From positions 62,001-126,000 of the forward strand of contig NZ_FMTY01000004.1 of the NCBI RefSeq assembly GCF_900100625.1: a DNA stretch of 64,000 nucleotides, in the 5' to 3' direction. A program made the translations under genes and the position numbers. Shown here in pieces: positions 9,255-17,552 of the stretch. The notes below the pieces were generated by a model. It was not told the DNA's origin. It ran no database searches and saw only the letters and a list, made by a program, of their open reading frames with translations. The first letter of the stretch is position 1; each line of letters begins with the position of its first letter. The stretch is from Flavobacterium saliperosum. Its GTDB lineage: Bacteria; Bacteroidota; Bacteroidia; Flavobacteriales; Flavobacteriaceae.

Positions 9255-10001
9255 ATGAAAATATTAGTTTGCATCAGCCACGTGCCTGATACTACTTCAA
9301 AAATTAACTTCATTAATGGAGATTCGGAATTTGATACTAATGGTGTTCAGTTTGTAATCAATCCTAATGATGAGTTCGGTTTAACCAGAGCGATTTGGTT
9401 CAAAGAACAACAAGGTGCTAATGTAACTGTGGTAAACGTAGGCGGTACCGATGCAGAAGCAACGTTACGAAAAGCGTTAGCCATTGGTGCTGACGAAGCT
9501 ATCCGTGTAAACGCAAACCCTACAGACGGTTTCTTCGTAGCCAAGCAATTGGCGGAAGTAGTGAAAAACGGCGGGTACGATTTGGTAATTGCCGGTAAAG
9601 AATCGTTAGATTATAACGGCGGAATGGTTCCGGGAATGCTGGCTGCTTTAACAGGAGCGGATTTCGTAAACTCTTGTATCGGTTTGGACATCAACGGAAC
9701 AGCTGCAAAAGCAGTTCGTGAAATTGACGGTGGTAAAGAAACCATTTCAGCGAACTTACCATTGGTAATTGGCGGACAAAAAGGATTAGTGGAAGAAAAA
9801 GACCTTCGTATCCCGAACATGAGAGGTATCATGACCGCAAGAACAAAAGCGTTAACCATTTTAGAACCGGTGGGTGCCGACAACAATACGAAAGCAGTGA
9901 AATTCGAAAAGCCGGCGGCAAAATCAGCAGTGAAATTGGTTAGCCCGGACAACTTAGACGAATTAATCAACTTATTACATAACGAAGCGAAAGTTATCTA
10001 A
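9255..10001 (+). CDS. etfB: Electron transfer flavoprotein, beta subunit
   Basis: This is the small subunit of the FAD-containing ETF heterodimer, which carries electrons from acyl-CoA dehydrogenases to the respiratory chain. I chose the ATG at 9255 (MKILVCISHVPDT), giving 248 residues, the usual size. The open frame continues upstream to 9021 but that part looks non-coding and lies in the divergent promoter region. The AMP-binding fold shows VIAGKESLDYNGGMVPGMLA, and the C-terminal arm follows. etfA starts 46 bp downstream, so the two form one operon. No acyl-CoA dehydrogenase is adjacent. Confidence 0.96.
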   Translation: MKILVCISHVPDTTSKINFINGDSEFDTNGVQFVINPNDEFGLTRAIWFKEQQGANVTVVNVGGTDAEATLRKALAIGADEAIRVNANPTDGFFVAKQLAEVVKNGGYDLVIAGKESLDYNGGMVPGMLAALTGADFVNSCIGLDINGTAAKAVREIDGGKETISANLPLVIGGQKGLVEEKDLRIPNMRGIMTARTKALTILEPVGADNNTKAVKFEKPAAKSAVKLVSPDNLDELINLLHNEAKVI

Positions 10002-10047
10002 GACCTATTTCTTAGACTTTCAAAATTAACTTTAAATAAAAAAGACT

Positions 10048-11016
10048 ATGTCAATTTTAATATACGCGGAATCCGCAGAAGGAAAATTTAAAAAAGTAGC
10101 TTTCGAATTGGCTTCTTATGCTAAGAAAGTTGCAGAGATGATGGGAACAACCGTTACGGCCGTTACGGTAAATGCAAGCGATGTTTCCGCATTATCAAAA
10201 TACGGAGTAGACAAAGTATTGAAAGTAACTAACGATAAATTAGTGTCTTTCAATGCCAAAGCTTACGCCGACGTTATCAAACAGGCAGCTCAGAAAGAAG
10301 GTGCTAAAGTAGTGGTTTTGTCCTCTACAACCGATTCTTTATACTTGGCACCACTTGTGGCTGTTGGGTTGAATGCAGGATATGCTTCCAATGTGGTGGC
10401 GTTACCGGGAAGCACTTCGCCTTTCACAGTGAAAAGAAACGCGTTTTCTAACAAAGCATTCAACATTACGGAAGTGACTACGGATGTAAAAGTATTGGGG
10501 ATTGCTAAAAACTCTTACGGTATTTTCGAATTGGCTTCTTCTTTAGCTGAAGAGGATTTCGCTCCGTCATTGAACGATGCTGATTTCTCAGTAAAAATCG
10601 AGTCGGTGGAAAAAGTAACCGGAAAAGTAACCATTGCCGATGCTGAAATCGTGGTCTCTGCAGGTCGCGGAATGAAAGGTCCTGAGAACTGGGGAATGAT
10701 TGAAGAATTGGCTGCTATACTTGGTGCGGCTACCGCTTGTTCAAAACCGGTTTCCGATTTAGGATGGAGACCTCACAGCGAGCACGTAGGACAAACAGGA
10801 AAACCGGTAGCGGCAAACTTATACATTGCCGTTGGTATCTCCGGAGCCATCCAACACATTGCCGGAATCAACTCCTCTAAAGTGAAAGTGGTTATCAACC
10901 CGGACGCAGACGCCCCTTTCTTTAAAGTAGCGGATTACGGAGTTGTAGGAGATGCTTTCCAGGTTGTTCCGCAATTAATCGAAAAATTAAAAGCTTTTAA
11001 AGCAGCACAACATTAA
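10048..11016 (+). CDS. etfA: Electron transfer flavoprotein, alpha subunit
   Basis: This 322-residue partner of EtfB holds the FAD. The C-terminal FAD domain is clear: [12 protein letters not shown], then [20 protein letters not shown], and the family signature region with [12 protein letters not shown] followed by [12 protein letters not shown]. The N-terminal half is the ETF alpha/beta fold. It shares the operon with etfB. The transcript probably ends in the hairpin at 11043-11094. Confidence 0.97.
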   Translation: MSILIYAESAEGKFKKVAFELASYAKKVAEMMGTTVTAVTVNASDVSALSKYGVDKVLKVTNDKLVSFNAKAYADVIKQAAQKEGAKVVVLSSTTDSLYLAPLVAVGLNAGYASNVVALPGSTSPFTVKRNAFSNKAFNITEVTTDVKVLGIAKNSYGIFELASSLAEEDFAPSLNDADFSVKIESVEKVTGKVTIADAEIVVSAGRGMKGPENWGMIEELAAILGAATACSKPVSDLGWRPHSEHVGQTGKPVAANLYIAVGISGAIQHIAGINSSKVKVVINPDADAPFFKVADYGVVGDAFQVVPQLIEKLKAFKAAQH

Positions 11017-11042
11017 TATTTTTAGTTAATTTGTGCCTATAA

Positions 11043-11094
11043 AAAGGCTGTCTAAATTCAAGGATAGTTCGTATCTTTGTCTTAGACAGCCTTT
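11043..11094 (+). terminator. Long hairpin after etfA enclosing a promoter element
   Basis: The perfect 13-bp arms AAAGGCTGTCTAA (11043-11055) and TTAGACAGCCTTT (11082-11094) flank a 26-nt loop. It follows the etfA stop by 26 bp. A T-rich but not pure T-run comes after the right arm. The loop holds TATCTTTG, the minus-7 element of the next gene, so terminator and promoter are nested. Confidence 0.65.
11072..11079 (+). promoter_or_regulatory. Minus-7 element for the bifunctional nuclease-domain gene
   Basis: TATCTTTG matches TAnnTTTG perfectly and lies 30 bp before the ATG at 11110. No clear TTG lies at the right distance upstream. Confidence 0.6.
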
Positions 11095-11109
11095 GTTTAT
11101 TAATAGAAT

Positions 11110-11739
11110 ATGAGCTTAGTAAAACTAACTATAAAGGGAATTTCTTATAGCCAGACTCAAAATGGCGCTTACGCATTGATTCTAAACGAAGTTGATGGCG
11201 AGAGAAAACTACCCATTGTTATTGGTGCCTTCGAAGCACAATCCATTGCAATTGCTTTGGAAAAAGAAATTCGTCCGCCAAGACCTCTAACACACGACTT
11301 ATTTAAAAATTTTGCCGACCGTTTTGATATCGTGGTAAAACAGGTGATCATTCACAAATTGGTTGATGGCGTTTTCTTCTCCAGCATCATTTGCGAAAGA
11401 GACCGTATCGAAGAAATTATCGATGCACGAACTTCCGATGCCATTGCTTTGGCGTTACGTTTTAATGCTCCGATTTTTACCTATAAAAACATCCTGGACA
11501 AAGCCGGTATCTATCTGAAAATCAATCCGACGGAAGAAGGAAAACATCCGGAAGAAGGCGACGATCCGCTAACCAGTCCGGAGACCTTTGGCTTGGTAGG
11601 AGAAGAAAAGGTAACCGGAGAAACCTACACCCACTACTCTTTAGCCGAATTATACGAATTGTTGGAATCGGCCGTTCAAAATGAAGATTACGAAAAAGCA
11701 GCCAAAATTCGTGACGAAGTATCCAAAAGAGAATCGTAA
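11110..11739 (+). CDS. Bifunctional nuclease (BFN) domain protein with UVR motif
   Basis: The 209-residue protein has two parts. Residues 1-135 are the BFN/DUF151 domain (LPIVIGAFEAQSIAIALEK, RPLTHDLF, then DARTSDAIALALRF). This family has been linked to nuclease activity in plants and has a structure from Thermotoga, but its bacterial role is unclear. After an acidic linker, the C-terminal 30 residues form a UVR-type helical motif (LLESAVQNEDYEKAAKIRDE), known from UvrB/UvrC and Clp-type proteins as a protein-protein contact. This pairing is common in Bacteroidota. It is followed by thyA in the same direction without an obvious terminator. Confidence 0.88.
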   Translation: MSLVKLTIKGISYSQTQNGAYALILNEVDGERKLPIVIGAFEAQSIAIALEKEIRPPRPLTHDLFKNFADRFDIVVKQVIIHKLVDGVFFSSIICERDRIEEIIDARTSDAIALALRFNAPIFTYKNILDKAGIYLKINPTEEGKHPEEGDDPLTSPETFGLVGEEKVTGETYTHYSLAELYELLESAVQNEDYEKAAKIRDEVSKRES

Positions 11740-11819
11740 ACAGTTAGCAGTATTCAGACAGCAGTAAGCAGTTACAGCAATTCGAATAACCAAATAACCG
11801 CAGCAACAGATTAACAATA
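11740..11819 (+). repeat. Degenerate CAGT/AGCAG intergenic repeat
   Basis: The spacer before thyA is built from drifting copies of short words (CAGTTAGCAGTATTCAG, CAGCAGTAAGCAGTTACAGC). It belongs to the same class of low-complexity flavobacterial spacers as 7834-7949, 21229-21358 and 22871-22923. No gene, promoter or terminator was seen in it. Confidence 0.5.
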
Positions 11820-12644
11820 ATGAAGCAGTATTTAGATTTAGTGAAGCACGTTTTAGAAAACGGAAATCAGAAAGGCGACAGAACGGGAACGGGAACCAAA
11901 AGTGTTTTCGGATACCAGATGCGTTTTGACTTAAGCGAAGGTTTTCCGATGGTAACCACTAAAAAACTGCATTTAAAATCTATCATTTACGAATTGCTTT
12001 GGTTTTTAAAAGGCGATACCAACATTGGCTATCTGAAAGAAAACGGCGTTAAAATATGGGACGAATGGGCCGATGAAAACGGGGATTTGGGTCCGGTATA
12101 CGGCTACCAGTGGCGCAATTGGAATGGCGATGAAATCGACCAGATCAAAGAACTTATCGACACCCTGAAAAGAAACCCGAACAGCCGACGCATGCTGGTT
12201 TCGGCTTGGAATCCGTCCGTTTTACCCGATGATAAAAAATCCTTTTCGGAAAATGTAGCCAACGGTAAAGCGGCCTTGCCTCCATGTCATGCCTTTTTTC
12301 AGTTTTATGTGGCCGACGGAAAATTATCCTGCCAATTATACCAAAGAAGCGCCGATATTTTTCTGGGCGTTCCTTTCAACATTGCTTCATACGCGCTGTT
12401 TACCATGATGGTGGCGCAGGTTTGTGATTTGCAGCCGGGAGAATTCATCCATACATTTGGAGATGCTCACATATACAACAATCATATGGAGCAATTGGAA
12501 TTACAGCTGACGCGCGAACCGAAACCACTTCCGAAAATGATTTTGAATCCGAACGTGAAAGACATCTTCGATTTCCAGTTTGAGGATTTCACCTTAACCG
12601 ATTACGATCCGCACCCGCACATTAAAGGACAAGTGGCAGTCTGA
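11820..12644 (+). CDS. thyA: Thymidylate synthase
   Basis: This enzyme methylates dUMP to dTMP using methylenetetrahydrofolate and produces dihydrofolate. It has 274 residues. The active-site loop is [12 protein letters not shown] with nucleophile Cys156, preceded by [32 protein letters not shown] and GDAHIYNNH follow, both standard ThyA blocks. folA lies 1.6 kb downstream on the same strand, which recycles the dihydrofolate made here. The genes between them are not folate enzymes. Confidence 0.98.
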   Translation: MKQYLDLVKHVLENGNQKGDRTGTGTKSVFGYQMRFDLSEGFPMVTTKKLHLKSIIYELLWFLKGDTNIGYLKENGVKIWDEWADENGDLGPVYGYQWRNWNGDEIDQIKELIDTLKRNPNSRRMLVSAWNPSVLPDDKKSFSENVANGKAALPPCHAFFQFYVADGKLSCQLYQRSADIFLGVPFNIASYALFTMMVAQVCDLQPGEFIHTFGDAHIYNNHMEQLELQLTREPKPLPKMILNPNVKDIFDFQFEDFTLTDYDPHPHIKGQVAV

Positions 12645-12676
12645 TTAAATTCCATTTTACAAACCTCACAATTACA

Positions 12677-13672
12677 ATGAAAAAAATTTTATTGTCCCTT
12701 TTTTTATGTCTTTTTTTAAGCGTTTCCCATGCACAACAAGATAAGTACATTTATCTGGATTCGCTTGGTCAGGAAACAAAACCCGGGAATCATAAAACAC
12801 ATAAAATCATAAAAAATTATAAAGCAAAACAAAAAACCTATAATGTTTACGAGTATTACCTCTCGGGGGCTTTAAAATCAGAAGGTATCTATTCGGATAA
12901 TAATGCAAAAATAAAAGAAGGCTTTTTCACAAACTATTACGAAAACGGAAAAGTAAAATCCCGCTTGCTGTATACTGAAAATACCGCTTATGGCGATTTC
13001 ACATCCTGGCATGAAAACGGAAACAAAAAAACGGAAGGCGAATACATCATTGACAATTATTCCAAATTTATCCGTTCCGATTTAAAAATCAACAATTCCT
13101 GGGATGAAAATAACAATCCGGAAATTGTCAACGGAAACGGCATGTATAATGAAGTTGAGGGATCACAAAGCGCAAAAGGGGAACTGAAAAACGGTTTCAA
13201 AACCAATTTATGGGAAGGAAGGACAAAGGTTGGCAATTTAACTTTTAAAGAGACCTATAAAAACGGAAAACTTATTGAAGGCACATCGGTTGATTCTTTA
13301 AACAAAACATACAGTTATAAAGAAATTGACAAACAGGCAGGTCCCGAAAAAGGGATGAATGATTTCTACAAACAAGTTGCTTCCAAAATAGTCGTTCCGG
13401 AAGTAAGTTCTGACATCACTTCCATAAAAATGATGGCATCTTTTATCATTGATTCCGAAGGAAAAATCAGGGATATCGAAATCGTTCGCGGCTACAGCCC
13501 TAAATTAGAGGATTCTTTCATAAAAGCGCTTACAAAATCTCCAAACTGGCATCCGGCCTACCATAGAGGAAAAGCGGTTAAGTCAAAATTCTTTTTGCCG
13601 CTAACCATACAAATTGACACAAACAATAGCCACAACCCCGAAAGACTCCAAGGCTCTCGCAGAAGAAGATAA
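12677..13672 (+). CDS. Secreted protein with MORN-like repeats and TonB-C-like domain
   Basis: I cannot name this 331-residue protein. It has a signal peptide (ending SHAQ). Residues 55-140 hold Tyr/Gly repeats of the MORN/YwqK type (YYLSGALKSEGIYSD, NYYENGKVKSRLLY, SWHENGNKKTEGEY). Residues 225-315 resemble the TonB C-terminal domain (IVVPEVSSDITSIKMMASFIID, then GKIRDIEIVRGYSPKLEDSF and a final PNWHPAYHRGKAVKSKF). The end is Arg-rich. There is no N-terminal TonB membrane anchor or proline spacer, so it is not a classical energy transducer. It starts 32 bp after thyA and is probably cotranscribed. Confidence 0.75.
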   Translation: MKKILLSLFLCLFLSVSHAQQDKYIYLDSLGQETKPGNHKTHKIIKNYKAKQKTYNVYEYYLSGALKSEGIYSDNNAKIKEGFFTNYYENGKVKSRLLYTENTAYGDFTSWHENGNKKTEGEYIIDNYSKFIRSDLKINNSWDENNNPEIVNGNGMYNEVEGSQSAKGELKNGFKTNLWEGRTKVGNLTFKETYKNGKLIEGTSVDSLNKTYSYKEIDKQAGPEKGMNDFYKQVASKIVVPEVSSDITSIKMMASFIIDSEGKIRDIEIVRGYSPKLEDSFIKALTKSPNWHPAYHRGKAVKSKFFLPLTIQIDTNNSHNPERLQGSRRRR

Positions 13673-13892
13673 TTCATTGACGTAATTCAAATTACATCAG
13701 ACTACCTGTTAAACTTGCCCCCATTGTATCAACAGAATCACCATGGATTTCTGAAAAATATTTCCTGCAGTTTATATCACGAAAATCAATGAACTCCTGT
13801 TGCTTAAACATGGAAGACGAGTCAAAAATGAGTGTTCTCTTATATGTTTATCAGACAAAATTATTTATCTTTAATTCCGTAAAAATGTATTT
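13673..13892. other. Intergenic stretch without a supported gene
   Basis: A minus-strand 39-codon frame (13692-13811) is open but has no convincing promoter or ribosome site. A weak TATCTTTA at 13866-13873, 20 bp before the 2TM gene, could be its minus-7 element. No hairpin was seen. Confidence 0.4.
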
Positions 13893-14231
13893 ATGGAAAA
13901 CAATCAGCACGAACTGTATGAGTATGCCAGACAGCGCTTAAAGCAGAAAAAACACCTGTATTTTCACTTTGTCTTGTTTTTTGTCGGCAGTATTTTCATG
14001 GTAATGGCCAACAAACTGCTCAACATCAAACCGGAAACCAACTGGTACCAATGGGGAATTGCCCTATGGGGCTTTTTATTCGTACTGCATTTCATCCGCG
14101 TTTTTATCACCGACAGTTTTATGAACAAGAAATGGGAACGTGCCCAGATTGATAAATTGATTATGAAACAGGAACGAAAATTAGAACAAATCGAAAAAGA
14201 TTTCAATCAGAAAAACAATATCACAGAATAA
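13893..14231 (+). CDS. 2TM domain-containing membrane protein
   Basis: This small 112-residue protein has a charged N-terminus (YARQRLKQKKHLYFHF) and two membrane helices, about residues 25-42 and 55-72. A basic, probably coiled-coil tail follows. This is the layout of the 2TM family (PF13239), which Bacteroidota also attach to LytTR regulators and kinases. Here it stands alone. Its stop overlaps the folA start by one base (TAATG), so the two are translationally coupled. Its function is not known. Confidence 0.8.
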   Translation: MENNQHELYEYARQRLKQKKHLYFHFVLFFVGSIFMVMANKLLNIKPETNWYQWGIALWGFLFVLHFIRVFITDSFMNKKWERAQIDKLIMKQERKLEQIEKDFNQKNNITE

Positions 14232-14716
14232 TGATTACCCTAATCGCTGCGGCTGCAGAAAACAATGCCTTGGGAAAAGACAACGATCTGATTTGGCATT
14301 TACCCGATGACTTCAAACGATTCAAACAAATCACGACCGGACATTTCATTGTGATGGGAAGAAAAACCTTCGAAAGCTTTCCCAAACCGTTACCCAATCG
14401 TACCCATGTGATTATCACACGGCAAGAAGACTACACTGTCCCCGAAGGCTGCATTGTGGTGAATTCACTAAAAAAAGCAATAGAAGTTTGTCCGAAAAAC
14501 GAAGACATTTTCATTATAGGTGGCGGCGAAATTTACAGACAGTCCATGGCTATTGCCGATAAAATAGAACTTACCCGAGTTTTTACCGCTCCGGAAGCGG
14601 ATACTTTTTTTCCGGAAATTGATTTGAAAGAATGGAAACTGACTTACGAAGAATTTCATCCGAAAGACCAGAAACACGATTTTGATTTCTCGTTTCTGAC
14701 GTACGTCCGGGCATAA
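14231..14716 (+). CDS. folA: Dihydrofolate reductase
   Basis: This enzyme reduces dihydrofolate to tetrahydrofolate with NADPH. The 161 residues start MITLIAAAAENNALG. The substrate-binding carboxylate aligns to Asp27 in WHLPDDFKRF, and the NADPH site shows VMGRKTFESFP and FIIGGGEIYRQ. It completes the cycle with ThyA upstream. Start and stop overlap with the 2TM gene indicates coupled translation. Confidence 0.98.
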   Translation: MITLIAAAAENNALGKDNDLIWHLPDDFKRFKQITTGHFIVMGRKTFESFPKPLPNRTHVIITRQEDYTVPEGCIVVNSLKKAIEVCPKNEDIFIIGGGEIYRQSMAIADKIELTRVFTAPEADTFFPEIDLKEWKLTYEEFHPKDQKHDFDFSFLTYVRA

Positions 14717-14750
14717 AAAAAACATCCCGATAAAACTACCGGGATGTTTC
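14716..14750. terminator. Bidirectional terminator between folA and a convergent gene
   Basis: AAACATCCCG (14720-14729) and CGGGATGTTT (14740-14749) pair around a 10-nt loop. The T-run is stronger on the minus strand, so it ends the minus-strand gene at 14789 well and probably also folA. Confidence 0.8.
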
Positions 14751-14788
14751 AACTAACAAACTAAAAATGTATCTAACCTACTATCGGA

Positions 14789-15106
14789 TTATTCAAGGGA
14801 AAGTACCTGAAAACATAAAATAAAAATTACCACTGTTAACAATATACCTGATATGAATATAATAACATTGGCAAATTTGTGAGAATACATCTCAAAAAAG
14901 CCTCTAATACCAAATACCACAAAAGTACTAAAGACAAAAAAAACTAAAATTTCCAAAAACAAATTTAACCCAAAGAACGTTTGCGGCACCCCTGACGCAG
15001 CAGTGCTGAAAAAAGAACTGCTGTTGATACTTTCAACAAGAACCAATGAGACTACAAGTGCCAGTAGAACCCATTTAATTTCCGATAACAAAAGTTTAGA
15101 CAACAT
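14789..15106 (-). CDS. Hypothetical three-helix membrane protein
   Basis: No family was recognised. I chose the ATG at 15106 (MLSKLLLSEIKW), giving 105 residues; a longer version would need TTG at 15142. Three hydrophobic helices are visible: residues about 11-29, 47-68 and 78-101. A Ser-rich loop lies after the first. There are no catalytic-looking residues. It is isolated between convergent folA and divergent ubiE. Confidence 0.6.
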   Translation of the reverse strand: MLSKLLLSEIKWVLLALVVSLVLVESINSSSFFSTAASGVPQTFFGLNLFLEILVFFVFSTFVVFGIRGFFEMYSHKFANVIIFISGILLTVVIFILCFQVLSLE

Positions 15107-15300
15107 ATTTCGTTTGTTTGTAATCAGATTGTAAAATTGCAACGAATTACAACACCAAACAATCGCTAAAATCTTGTATTTTTCATATCACTAAATTTAG
15201 TGATGTCATTAGTTTGTTTCTTTCATAATGTATAAGAACATTCCTGTAAGGGAATTAAATTTACAATTATTTCACAAGATGAATATGATAAAGAATATAT

Positions 15301-15308
15301 TATCTTTG
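15301..15308 (+). promoter_or_regulatory. Minus-7 element of the ubiE/porT operon
   Basis: TATCTTTG is a perfect TAnnTTTG match 18 bp before the ATG at 15327, leaving a very short leader. No TTG was found at the usual distance. Confidence 0.6.
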
Positions 15309-15326
15309 TACAAATTAATTTAATCG

Positions 15327-16058
15327 ATGAACGACAACATTACACCCTATAAAGCCTCCAATCTTGGTAAAAAAGAACAGGTTACACAGATGTTTGATAC
15401 CATTTCAGGCAACTATGATAACCTAAACCGAGTGATTTCTTTTGGGATTGACGTGAAATGGAGAAAAAATGTTTTGAAGCTCATCGCCGAAAAGAATCCG
15501 ACAACCATTTTGGACATCGCCACCGGAACCGGAGACCTTGCCATCCTGATGACCAAAACCAATGCCGAGAAAATTATCGGGTTGGATATTTCGGCCGGAA
15601 TGCTGGAAATCGGGAAACAGAAAATCGCACAGAAACACTTGGAGAACAAAATCGAAATGGTTTTGGGCGATTCCGAAAAAATTCCGTTCGAGGATAATTA
15701 TTTCGATGCCATCACCGTTGCGTTTGGCGTTCGTAATTTTGAAAACCTGGAATTGGGACTTTCTGAAATTTTACGCGTCCTGAAACCCAATGGCCGATTC
15801 GTGATTCTGGAAACCTCCGTACCTACTAAATTCCCTTTCAAACAGGGATATCACATATACACAAAAAACATCCTTCCGCTAATTGGCAAACTGTTTTCCA
15901 AAGACAAAGTGGCTTATTCGTACCTATCCGAATCCGCCTCTCATTTTCCCTTTGGAGAAGCCCTGAACAATATTTTGCGAAAAGTTGGGTTTATAGATGT
16001 AAAAGACATGCCTCAAACCTTTGGAGTAGCAACTATTTATTCGGCTTCAAAAAAATAA
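15327..16058 (+). CDS. ubiE: Demethylmenaquinone methyltransferase (UbiE/MenG family)
   Basis: This SAM-dependent C-methyltransferase performs the last step of menaquinone synthesis, the quinone Bacteroidota use for respiration. It has 243 residues. The SAM site is ILDIATGTGDLAI, followed by IGLDISAGMLEIGK and the family signature region FDAITVAFGVRNFEN and LRVLKPNGRFVILE. porT follows after a single base, so they form one transcript. Confidence 0.95.
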   Translation: MNDNITPYKASNLGKKEQVTQMFDTISGNYDNLNRVISFGIDVKWRKNVLKLIAEKNPTTILDIATGTGDLAILMTKTNAEKIIGLDISAGMLEIGKQKIAQKHLENKIEMVLGDSEKIPFEDNYFDAITVAFGVRNFENLELGLSEILRVLKPNGRFVILETSVPTKFPFKQGYHIYTKNILPLIGKLFSKDKVAYSYLSESASHFPFGEALNNILRKVGFIDVKDMPQTFGVATIYSASKK

Positions 16059-16059
16059 T

Positions 16060-16764
16060 ATGAAGAAACTATTTGTTTTACTTGCTTTTATTGCTTCGGC
16101 AAACAGCTTTGGACAGAAAGGTCTTGGCATGTTTGGAAAAAACCCGATAATCAATCTCGAGAATTTCGACAAGCAACGGGTGCATTGGGGGTATTTTCTG
16201 GGATTCAACTCCTATGACTTCAAATTTGATTACATCGAACCCGATAAAGATATTGAAGTGCAAAGCACGACAGGATTTAATGTCGGTTTGATCGGAAACC
16301 TTCGCATCATGGAACACATCGATTTGCGTTTCGAACCTGGTTTGTACTATGCGCAACGGAATTTAACCTACCCCAACATTGAAGATTCTTTCGACAGGTT
16401 ACGGGAAGTGAAATCAACCTATATCCATTTCCCTTTATTGCTGAAATTCTCTTCAAAACGAATCGGGAACATTCGCCCTTATCTGATTGGCGGGTATTCG
16501 CAATCGATGAATTTGGGCAGTAATGCCAATGCCAAGGACGACAATTTCAACGAGCGTTTCCGAATGAAGAAAATGACGGCCAATTATGAAGTAGGATTCG
16601 GTATCGATCTGTATTTTGAGTACTTTAAGTTTTCACCCTCCATTCGAGGTGTCTTCGGACTGAATGACGAACTGATTCGTGACAATACTCCGGACAGCCC
16701 TTGGACCGGTAATGTGGCTTCCATGAAAACAAGAGGGGTCTTCATTAATTTTGCCTTCCATTAA
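16060..16764 (+). CDS. porT: PorT/SprT family outer-membrane protein, type IX secretion
   Basis: This 234-residue beta-barrel protein has a signal peptide (ending NSFGQ). PorT of Porphyromonas and SprT of Flavobacterium are needed for type IX secretion, which exports surface enzymes and gliding adhesins. Supporting features are the outer-membrane beta-barrel pattern (HWGYFLGFNSYDFKF, then DLRFEPGLYYAQRN and IRPYLIGGYSQSMNLG), the size, and the linkage to ubiE, which I recall as typical of flavobacteria. Other type IX genes are not in the window. It ends convergently 19 bp from the trmH-type gene. Confidence 0.85.
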   Translation: MKKLFVLLAFIASANSFGQKGLGMFGKNPIINLENFDKQRVHWGYFLGFNSYDFKFDYIEPDKDIEVQSTTGFNVGLIGNLRIMEHIDLRFEPGLYYAQRNLTYPNIEDSFDRLREVKSTYIHFPLLLKFSSKRIGNIRPYLIGGYSQSMNLGSNANAKDDNFNERFRMKKMTANYEVGFGIDLYFEYFKFSPSIRGVFGLNDELIRDNTPDSPWTGNVASMKTRGVFINFAFH

Positions 16765-16783
16765 GAATTACTTTACCTATTGA

Positions 16784-17515
16784 TTATCGCTCAAGCCGTT
16801 TAAACTCACTCAGGATGATTGCGGTGGCGGTGGCTACGTTCAAGCTTTCCGTTTGCTGCAAATCGCCGAAACGCGGAATGGCAATACGGTTTTCCGTCAG
16901 TTTTTCAATTTCAGGAGAAATTCCGTTGGCCTCGTTCCCCATTACTATCACACCTTCGCTTGGAAGCTTGCTTTTGTAGATATTTTCACCATCCATAAAG
17001 GTTCCAAAAACCGGAAGTTTTGTTTTTTCAATATAATCTGCCACATCAGTATACGTAACATTTACCCGGGTAATCGACCCCATTGTGGCCTGCACCACCT
17101 TCGGATTATAAATATCGACGGTTTCCGCAGAACACACCACCTGTCTTATCCCAAACCAGTCACACAAACGCAATATGGTTCCTAAATTTCCGGGATCACG
17201 AATGTCGTCCAAAGCGATTATCAGCCCGTTTTCGCTTATGGGCCGCTCATTCGGGATTTTGAATAACGCCAGGCAATTATTGGGTGTTGTCAATGCCGAA
17301 ATTTTTTTTAGTTCTGCCTCAGTTACCGTCGAAATCTTAATTTTGGAAACTTCCGGAAAAACGGCATCAGTTACAAAAAGATGTTCCAACTCAAAATTGG
17401 AATTCAACAATTCCTGTATTACCTTTATACCTTCGGCAAAAAAGAGCTGCTGTTGTTTTCGGTACTTTTTTTGCTGCAAACTCGTTATTAGCTTTATTTG
17501 GTTTTTACTAAGCAT
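16784..17515 (-). CDS. TrmH/SpoU-family RNA 2'-O-methyltransferase
   Basis: This 243-residue SPOUT methylase modifies ribose in tRNA or rRNA. The N-terminal substrate-binding domain (FFAEGIKVIQELL) is followed by the knotted SAM domain: ALDDIRDPGNLGTILRLCDWFG (motif 1), VIVMGNEANGIS (motif 2) and IPRFGDLQQTESLNVATATAI (motif 3). The target RNA cannot be deduced. It is head-to-head with tamL, with only 37 bp between start codons. Confidence 0.92.
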   Translation of the reverse strand: MLSKNQIKLITSLQQKKYRKQQQLFFAEGIKVIQELLNSNFELEHLFVTDAVFPEVSKIKISTVTEAELKKISALTTPNNCLALFKIPNERPISENGLIIALDDIRDPGNLGTILRLCDWFGIRQVVCSAETVDIYNPKVVQATMGSITRVNVTYTDVADYIEKTKLPVFGTFMDGENIYKSKLPSEGVIVMGNEANGISPEIEKLTENRIAIPRFGDLQQTESLNVATATAIILSEFKRLER

Positions 17516-17524
17516 AAAAAAACG

Positions 17525-17532
17525 TATTTTTG
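17525..17532 (+). promoter_or_regulatory. Minus-7 element of the tamL promoter
   Basis: TATTTTTG matches TAnnTTTG. A TTTG at 17497-17500 lies 24 bp upstream, just outside the usual spacing, and overlaps the 5' end of the divergent methylase gene. The leader to the TTG start at 17553 would be under 20 nt. Confidence 0.55.
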
Positions 17533-17552
17533 ACCTACCTTTTGTAATTGAT

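Noticed and set aside
17175..17552. N-terminal extension of TamL by 126 codons overlapping the methylase gene
   Set aside because: It is antisense to the conserved trmH-type coding sequence, and the TTG at 17553 directly yields a lipoprotein signal after a minus-7 box.
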